Origin: Parapedobacter flavus
GTDB taxonomy: Bacteria; Bacteroidota; Bacteroidia; Sphingobacteriales; Sphingobacteriaceae
Length of the DNA: 64,000 nucleotides
Direction: 5' to 3'
Assembly (NCBI RefSeq): GCF_035818675.1
Contig: NZ_JAYKZZ010000001.1
Span: 62,001-126,000 of the forward strand
Positions 59,348-64,000 of this stretch are shown here, piece by piece. Both the position numbers and the translations under genes were made by a program. Within the stretch, counting starts at the first letter, position 1, and the number at the start of each line of letters is the position of its first letter. Under the pieces are notes generated by a model. The model saw only the letters and a list, made by a program, of their open reading frames with translations, made no database searches and was not told where the DNA came from.

Positions 59348-60505
59348 CTAATTGCTTTCCATAAACAGAGCCGTCAAGACCTGTGCATACCAACGCGATA
59401 AGTAGTCGTTGGGATGGTTGATGTTGTTGCCGGTCATATCTTGATACGATTTGTGGGTGAGCAGCCATTTATGCCAGTACGTCATATCGGCAATGGCCAC
59501 GCCCACACCCTCCAATGCGAGCAAAGCGGGTCGGTAAGCCTCTTGCATCCTATTCTGGATAGCCTTCGGATTAGCCAGCATTGGGGTGATTACAACGAAT
59601 TCGCATGTTGGGCGTTGTTTCCTTATGGCATCCATCATCGCCTGAATCTGCTTGGCAAAAATATCGACCGGCACACCTGCCGAACCGTCGTTCATGCCGA
59701 ATCCAATCACGACTAGATCGGGTTGTTTTGCAATCACTTGTTCAATATTTTCTAGCCCCCACGCGGCCATTTTGCCGCCCACGGCAAGATTATCATATGA
59801 TACGGCTGCGCTAAAATGTTGGCGAAGCTGGCGAACAAATAGCTCCGTCCAGTTGGGCATAAATGGCGGAACATGCTGGAAGCCGCTACTGTTTGCACCG
59901 GTTTCGATGCTGTTTCCCCAGAAAACCACGTGCAGCCTCTCGCTGGCAGCGAGCTTGCCAGTGGTATAGGTCAGGCGATCTGTTGTGGGCAGCAGGCGTT
60001 TGGCCGCTTCGTTTCCCCGCCGATCGGGGATGTAGGTTACCGCGAGTTGTTTAGACCGTATAAGTTCACCTTCGCTGAATAAAACATATGTCCCCGGCGC
60101 AGAACCCGGTTGCGAAATACCTTCTTTTACTTCGTTGTAAACCAAATCGCAGCTATCCCAATAGGGTATGCGCGATGAATCTGTGAGTACAATTCGTTGC
60201 CCTTCCCATATCCAGTCTTTTCCTTCTTCATAAACGATGTCCAAATACGCGTCACGGACAGAGAGAACCGACCGTACGGGGAACAACAGGCTGCCGCTCG
60301 GTGCAGCGTGCCCATCCTTGAGGGGCATCACTAACTCATTGTAGATGGTGTCTGCCATCAAAAACGGCTGCATATATTGGTCAAGATTAATATATGCCGG
60401 CCAATGCCTATCCAGTGTATCAATAGTTTGTGCCGCTACCCGGAGGCTCGTGGCACTAAGCGCGAAGGCCAACACACCACCTACAATAAGTTTTTGTGAT
60501 AACAT
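59348..60505 (-). CDS. SGNH/GDSL-family hydrolase, exported
   Basis: 385 residues. Signal peptide (LAFALSATSLRVAAQ), an N-terminal beta-rich part about 30-190, and an SGNH domain: VVFWGNSIETGANSSG (nucleophile Ser; GNS in place of GDS), NLAVGGKMAAWGL, VVIGFGMNDG, and NINHPND near the C-terminus with the His. Probably a carbohydrate esterase; substrate unknown. It ends the downstream gene cluster (SusD, IPT/TIG, lipoprotein, SGNH), 6 nt after the unknown lipoprotein gene. Confidence 0.87.
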   Translation of the reverse strand: MLSQKLIVGGVLAFALSATSLRVAAQTIDTLDRHWPAYINLDQYMQPFLMADTIYNELVMPLKDGHAAPSGSLLFPVRSVLSVRDAYLDIVYEEGKDWIWEGQRIVLTDSSRIPYWDSCDLVYNEVKEGISQPGSAPGTYVLFSEGELIRSKQLAVTYIPDRRGNEAAKRLLPTTDRLTYTTGKLAASERLHVVFWGNSIETGANSSGFQHVPPFMPNWTELFVRQLRQHFSAAVSYDNLAVGGKMAAWGLENIEQVIAKQPDLVVIGFGMNDGSAGVPVDIFAKQIQAMMDAIRKQRPTCEFVVITPMLANPKAIQNRMQEAYRPALLALEGVGVAIADMTYWHKWLLTHKSYQDMTGNNINHPNDYLSRWYAQVLTALFMESN

Positions 60506-60511
60506 GTGATT

Positions 60512-61489
60512 CTATTTATGTTTCGTCACTGCTAAGATATCAAAACCGCTGAATTCGAAGCCAGCATCAAAAGTGCCGGGTACTTCCCATCCGAGGTTCA
60601 TCCCCGATAGCCGGAAGTCTTCAAAGAACGAACCGGTGAGGTACCCCCGTTCTTTGGCAAGTTCTAAGGCACCTACAATCAGCGGATAGATGTCTTTTTC
60701 GATGGTTATCCAATTTCCTGAATGGAACGACCCCTCCATAAAGTCGGTGCTGCCTACACTGTAAATAAATTTTCCCGTCGCATCGCCTTTGCCTACATCT
60801 TGTGCGGCATAAAGTGGAATTTGTTCATGCCGATAGTCGTAAAATGGAATACCAAACCACAAGTAGTCGCCATAGTATGCCGATGTGGGGTTCAGGTCTT
60901 GTACGGTAATAAACAGTTGGAATTGGGCGGTATGCAAGCCGGGGTTGAAGTCACTGGCATCCATTTTCATTTCCGCATCGGTTAGTCTGCCTTTAAACTT
61001 CAATATCAGTCCTTCCAAATCTTTCATCAGTGGTTTCTCTGGAAAGGCTTGCTCAATCAGCAAGTGGGGCCACGCTTGGTTTTGCTGGCGAGGGGCATCG
61101 TATTCAGCAGAAGTATAGACATCCATGGTTACCTTCACATTTGTTCCGTCCTTTTCGAAAGAAATGGCTTTCCCGGCATTCGCAAAGGTGACGCGCCCAT
61201 TATCGCTGGTCGTTTTATCCGTCTCTTCCAACTCGTGCTTTGTTCCCCATTCGGCCATTTCCCATATTGGTGCTGTTGTTGAGGCACCAAAAGGATAGAT
61301 GTTTCCTGGCGATGGTATATCGGCGCGCTTGCGCACCAAGCCGCGCTCGAAAGCGCGGTCCCCTAAAACAGAAAGGGTGTCGTATTGGGTTGTTTTCGGT
61401 TCCGTGGGTACACTCGTATCGCCACCTGCCGCACAGGAAGCAAACAAACAGGCACTTCCTAGTCCGAGACATATGATTCGTGTTTTCAT
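60512..61489 (-). CDS. Lipoprotein of unknown function in a SusD-linked cluster
   Basis: 325 residues from ATG 61489 (MKTRIICLGLGSACLFASC); ATG 61507 would add six. Lipidated Cys19. Beyond that I recognise no family. It is rich in beta-strand patterns with repeated aromatic residues (FQLFITVQDLNPTS, YLWFGIPFYDYRHEQIPLY, SGNWITIEKDIYPLI), suggesting a jelly-roll or lectin-like fold that binds carbohydrate (inference). A neighbouring SusD, IPT/TIG lipoprotein and SGNH esterase support a role in glycan capture. Confidence 0.7.
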   Translation of the reverse strand: MKTRIICLGLGSACLFASCAAGGDTSVPTEPKTTQYDTLSVLGDRAFERGLVRKRADIPSPGNIYPFGASTTAPIWEMAEWGTKHELEETDKTTSDNGRVTFANAGKAISFEKDGTNVKVTMDVYTSAEYDAPRQQNQAWPHLLIEQAFPEKPLMKDLEGLILKFKGRLTDAEMKMDASDFNPGLHTAQFQLFITVQDLNPTSAYYGDYLWFGIPFYDYRHEQIPLYAAQDVGKGDATGKFIYSVGSTDFMEGSFHSGNWITIEKDIYPLIVGALELAKERGYLTGSFFEDFRLSGMNLGWEVPGTFDAGFEFSGFDILAVTKHK

Positions 61490-61513
61490 TGCTGTTGTCA
61501 TGATCATATAAAG

Positions 61514-62470
61514 TTATAGTAATTCTAAATGAAAATCATCAAATGCGATCACCACCGGATCGGCCAAGCCAAAATAATAGACGCCCGGTGAGCCGCCCAG
61601 GTAAGGAGCAGGGTCTTCGACAGTCTGCTCGAAAAGAATCCCATTGGTGTCTTTATTGGTCACCTTTATCCGGAAATTGCCGGGCTGCGACGAGGAAACT
61701 GTTACCTGGTACGGTACGTTCGGTGCAAATCCTTCAAATGTCTGATTCACCATAATGTTTACCCAATGTCCGAGCCCGTTCTCGCCAGTTTTCAAGAGTT
61801 GTAACATATTGTTTGTGGTACGCAGAAGGTAGAAGCGCTTGTTGTCGCTCTGCGCATTGAAAATGATGCCGGCAAAAGACTCGGGGGAGCTGCTCATGGT
61901 TGCCGTCAGCTCAAAATAGCTGCCATCGCCCACCTTCATGTCCAGCTCGGTATCGCGATACAGCATGTAAGACTCTTGTCCACCTTCGGAACTGAAAAGC
62001 CGATTTTCACTCAACGAAAACCTACCATTTATAATCTGCCAGTTCGAGCCAAGTGGATTGGGGACGGTAGCGGCGCCCACCAATGGTACATCAGCTCGCT
62101 CGAAATCGTCCTTAAATATCTTTGAGCGTACCAGCGAAAGGTTCAGTTTGTTTGAAATCTTGCCCTTACTCCGGACCGATACACCCACGATATTGCCCTC
62201 GATTGCCGGCACGACTACCCGAATCAATGTATCTGAAACAGATACCGCTTCGATGACTGATTGGCCAAATTTGACTTCGTTTTCTGCGGTGGTCGCTGAA
62301 AAATTGATGCCGACAATAGCTAGCGTATCGCCTTCTGCGGCATTGGAAGGCTCCAATGCGAGGATACGTGGAATAGGGGCCGTATTAATTGGTGCCGACT
62401 CCTCTTCTTTACAGCCGCTCATCAATGCTACAGCTGCACATAGATATATACTAAAGTTGTTCGTCTTCAT
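61514..62470 (-). CDS. IPT/TIG-domain lipoprotein, SusE/F-position protein
   Basis: 318 residues. Lipoprotein signal ending LMSGC. An IPT/TIG (immunoglobulin-like) domain at about 30-115 (PRILALEPSNAAEGDTLAIVG, VRVVVPAIEGN), then a lectin-like beta-sandwich at about 118-318 (FERADVPLVGA, YMLYRDTELDMKVGDGSYFEL, YYFGLADPVVIAFDDFHLELL). The position directly after SusD is that of the SusE/SusF glycan-binding proteins. Likely surface glycan binding; specificity unknown. Confidence 0.82.
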   Translation of the reverse strand: MKTNNFSIYLCAAVALMSGCKEEESAPINTAPIPRILALEPSNAAEGDTLAIVGINFSATTAENEVKFGQSVIEAVSVSDTLIRVVVPAIEGNIVGVSVRSKGKISNKLNLSLVRSKIFKDDFERADVPLVGAATVPNPLGSNWQIINGRFSLSENRLFSSEGGQESYMLYRDTELDMKVGDGSYFELTATMSSSPESFAGIIFNAQSDNKRFYLLRTTNNMLQLLKTGENGLGHWVNIMVNQTFEGFAPNVPYQVTVSSSQPGNFRIKVTNKDTNGILFEQTVEDPAPYLGGSPGVYYFGLADPVVIAFDDFHLELL

Positions 62471-62514
62471 TTGTTATAAATATTTTCCGTTGTTCATTCG
62501 TTTCCACCGCGGCA

Positions 62515-64000
62515 CTATTCCCAACCCGGATTTTGATCCCATAGTGGCATCAAGGTTAGTTCGCTCAACGGGATGGGAAAGACTAAGTGATTGTCTGTCC
62601 ACGACTTCCGTCGTCCGGTTACGATGCGTTTTCCGGTAAAGCTGTTGCCGGATTTCGTCCACTCCATACCGGTCGTCAATTTATCGGTGGTGCTCAATAT
62701 TTTCCAGCGCCTTACATCCCAAAACCGGTGCTCTTCGAACGCCAATTCAACACGGCGTTCACGGCGGATGCGTTCGCGCATCTCCTCCTTGCTCAGGCCG
62801 CTGGGCAGCTCAGGCATAATTGCACGGCCACGGATGGTATTGATGGCGTCATACACCTCCTGTGTAGGGCCATAGGCCTCATTCGCAGCTTCGGCATAGT
62901 TGAGGTACAGCTCGCCCAGCCGGTATTTCTTAAACCGAGATGTCCCGGTATTCGGGTCTAACTGGGCTGGGTCGCGGAATTTCCTAAGGTAATATCCATT
63001 GCCTGTTCGTTGCGTAATATTGGAGATTCCATCGGCGCCACCCAGGTAAGACTGGATGTAATAGGGGTCGCCATTGATTTCACCATAATACGCATTGTTA
63101 TACCACACGGTTGCATAAAATCGGGGGTCGCGATTTTCATAGGGTTTTGACTCATCGTAACCCGAGGTGGTATTGATAATGGGGTAGAGGTGGTCTTCGT
63201 CGTAGTAGCCGGTAATGGCCGGTTCGCCATTTGCCATGTCATAACTATCTACCAGCTCTTGGGAGGGACTTACGCCCGCTTTATCACCACCTAAGGTGGG
63301 AATAGCATGCATACGGAACATTAGGTGGCTGAATTCGTGAGCTCGATAGGGCTTAATCTCGAAGATGGTTTCTTTATCAGCAGGATTTGCACTGATATCC
63401 GTACGGCTGTCGAAATATGCTTCATAGTTGGGGTGGAGGATGTAGTTATTAGCCAGCAATTCATCCAATGAGTTTTTGCTTGCTTCGGCGGCGGCGACCC
63501 ATAATGCTTGGTCATCCGCCTCATTCCAAAGTGGACTTGCGGCGAACAATAGTGCCTGTGAACGTATAGCGTGTGCTACCGCTTTGGTAAACCGCCCACG
63601 CTCTGGCTCGGTGGTAATGCGGTAAGGCAGGTGCTGCTCCAGGATGGCCTCATCGCAATTCTGTTTGATAAAGTCAACGCATTCTTGGAAAGACTGCCTC
63701 GGTAGCGATTCAAACTGGAAATCTCCACCGAAAGGCCGATCAACGACGGGCATGCCCCCATACATTTTGATCAGCTCCAAGTAGAAGAAGGCCCGTAACA
63801 CTTTTACTTCGGCGATCAACCGAGCTTTCACCTGCGGGTTAGCAAATGGTGTGCTGCTGATGTGTGCGAGAAAGACATTGGTTTGGCGAATGCCTGCCCA
63901 GTTTTTACGGTAGTAGTTACCGTTTGATTCCGTACTCGAAGAGCCGGTAGAGAATTGGATATCCAATGGATTCCAATTGGGTCGTAACTCGCCATTGTAC
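62515..64000 (-). CDS. SusD/RagB-family outer membrane lipoprotein, 5' end beyond window
   Basis: The frame stays open to the right edge, so the N-terminal signal and start are missing; about 495 residues are visible. ESNGNYYRKNWAGIRQTNVFLAHI, EVKVLRAFFYLELIKMYGGMPVVDRPFG, RLGELYLNYAEAANEAYGP and RRERRVELAFEEHRFWDVRRWK are SusD hallmarks. Its SusC partner is presumably to the right, outside. It leads the IPT/TIG, lipoprotein and SGNH genes, 44 nt before the first. Confidence 0.94.
   Translation of the reverse strand, partial: YNGELRPNWNPLDIQFSTGSSSTESNGNYYRKNWAGIRQTNVFLAHISSTPFANPQVKARLIAEVKVLRAFFYLELIKMYGGMPVVDRPFGGDFQFESLPRQSFQECVDFIKQNCDEAILEQHLPYRITTEPERGRFTKAVAHAIRSQALLFAASPLWNEADDQALWVAAAEASKNSLDELLANNYILHPNYEAYFDSRTDISANPADKETIFEIKPYRAHEFSHLMFRMHAIPTLGGDKAGVSPSQELVDSYDMANGEPAITGYYDEDHLYPIINTTSGYDESKPYENRDPRFYATVWYNNAYYGEINGDPYYIQSYLGGADGISNITQRTGNGYYLRKFRDPAQLDPNTGTSRFKKYRLGELYLNYAEAANEAYGPTQEVYDAINTIRGRAIMPELPSGLSKEEMRERIRRERRVELAFEEHRFWDVRRWKILSTTDKLTTGMEWTKSGNSFTGKRIVTGRRKSWTDNHLVFPIPLSELTLMPLWDQNPGWE

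Overview
The window is chromosomal DNA of a member of the Bacteroidota, most likely the family Sphingobacteriaceae (a Pedobacter/Parapedobacter-like organism of roughly 50% G+C). The evidence is a SusC/SusD outer-membrane uptake pair plus a second SusD, Bacteroidota-type promoters (TTTG, about 20 bp, TAnnTTTG), an ArgF'-type transcarbamylase, a fused HemC-HemD, zinc-free S14 and L36, and a 29-residue AURKAIP1/COX24 protein. I see no tRNA, rRNA, CRISPR array, transposase or prophage.

Layout. 1-10.3 kb: radA (cut by the left edge), an M19 dipeptidase and a secreted serine hydrolase on the minus strand; then a gene of unknown function, a Gfo/Idh/MocA oxidoreductase and miaA on plus; then RNase G, the 29-codon COX24 gene, a TPR protein and HU on minus. 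10.5-14.1 kb: a hexuronate operon (SDR fructuronate reductase, uxuA, uxaC) taking glucuronate to 2-keto-3-deoxygluconate. 14.1-19.8 kb: the early tetrapyrrole genes hemL, hemB, hemCD and hemA, all minus. 19.9-25.7 kb: a serine hydrolase lipoprotein, a CoA-binding protein, a GNAT enzyme, an LLM flavin oxidoreductase, and a LacI regulator followed by a GH88 unsaturated glucuronyl hydrolase whose promoter carries a LacI-type operator. 25.9-41.0 kb: the ribosomal-protein operon from rplC to rplQ, with secY, map, infA and rpoA and no rpsJ in front, ending at a strong terminator. 41.1-47.0 kb: arginine/proline genes argD, argF', argB, proC and argE, then two small proteins. 47.1-64 kb: two carbohydrate-uptake regions. 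The first has susC-susD-glycosidase on minus, divergent from a one-piece membrane regulator, followed by GH16 and a GH20-like protein on plus. The second, on minus, has a SusD cut by the right edge, an IPT/TIG lipoprotein, an unknown lipoprotein and an SGNH hydrolase.

How the parts fit. GH88 would release unsaturated uronic acids and the uxu operon would degrade uronates, so the 10.5-25.7 kb region looks like polyuronide use. The 47-59 kb locus looks like beta-glucan use: a laminarinase-type GH16, a clan-A glycosidase and a SusCD pair under a propeller/Y_Y_Y/LuxR regulator.

Most worth a second look: the GH20-like protein has lost the acetamido-binding Asp of its catalytic Asp-Glu pair and at least three other pocket residues while keeping the acid/base Glu. 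That suggests a new specificity or a pseudoenzyme inside a glucan locus. Others are a 14-bp inverted repeat over the hemCD promoter, a serine hydrolase carrying a GH3 C-terminal domain without the GH3 catalytic barrel, a host gene built on a homing-endonuclease accessory domain, paired LacI operators, hairpins in the longer ribosomal-operon spacers, and several families of degenerate intergenic phrase repeats.
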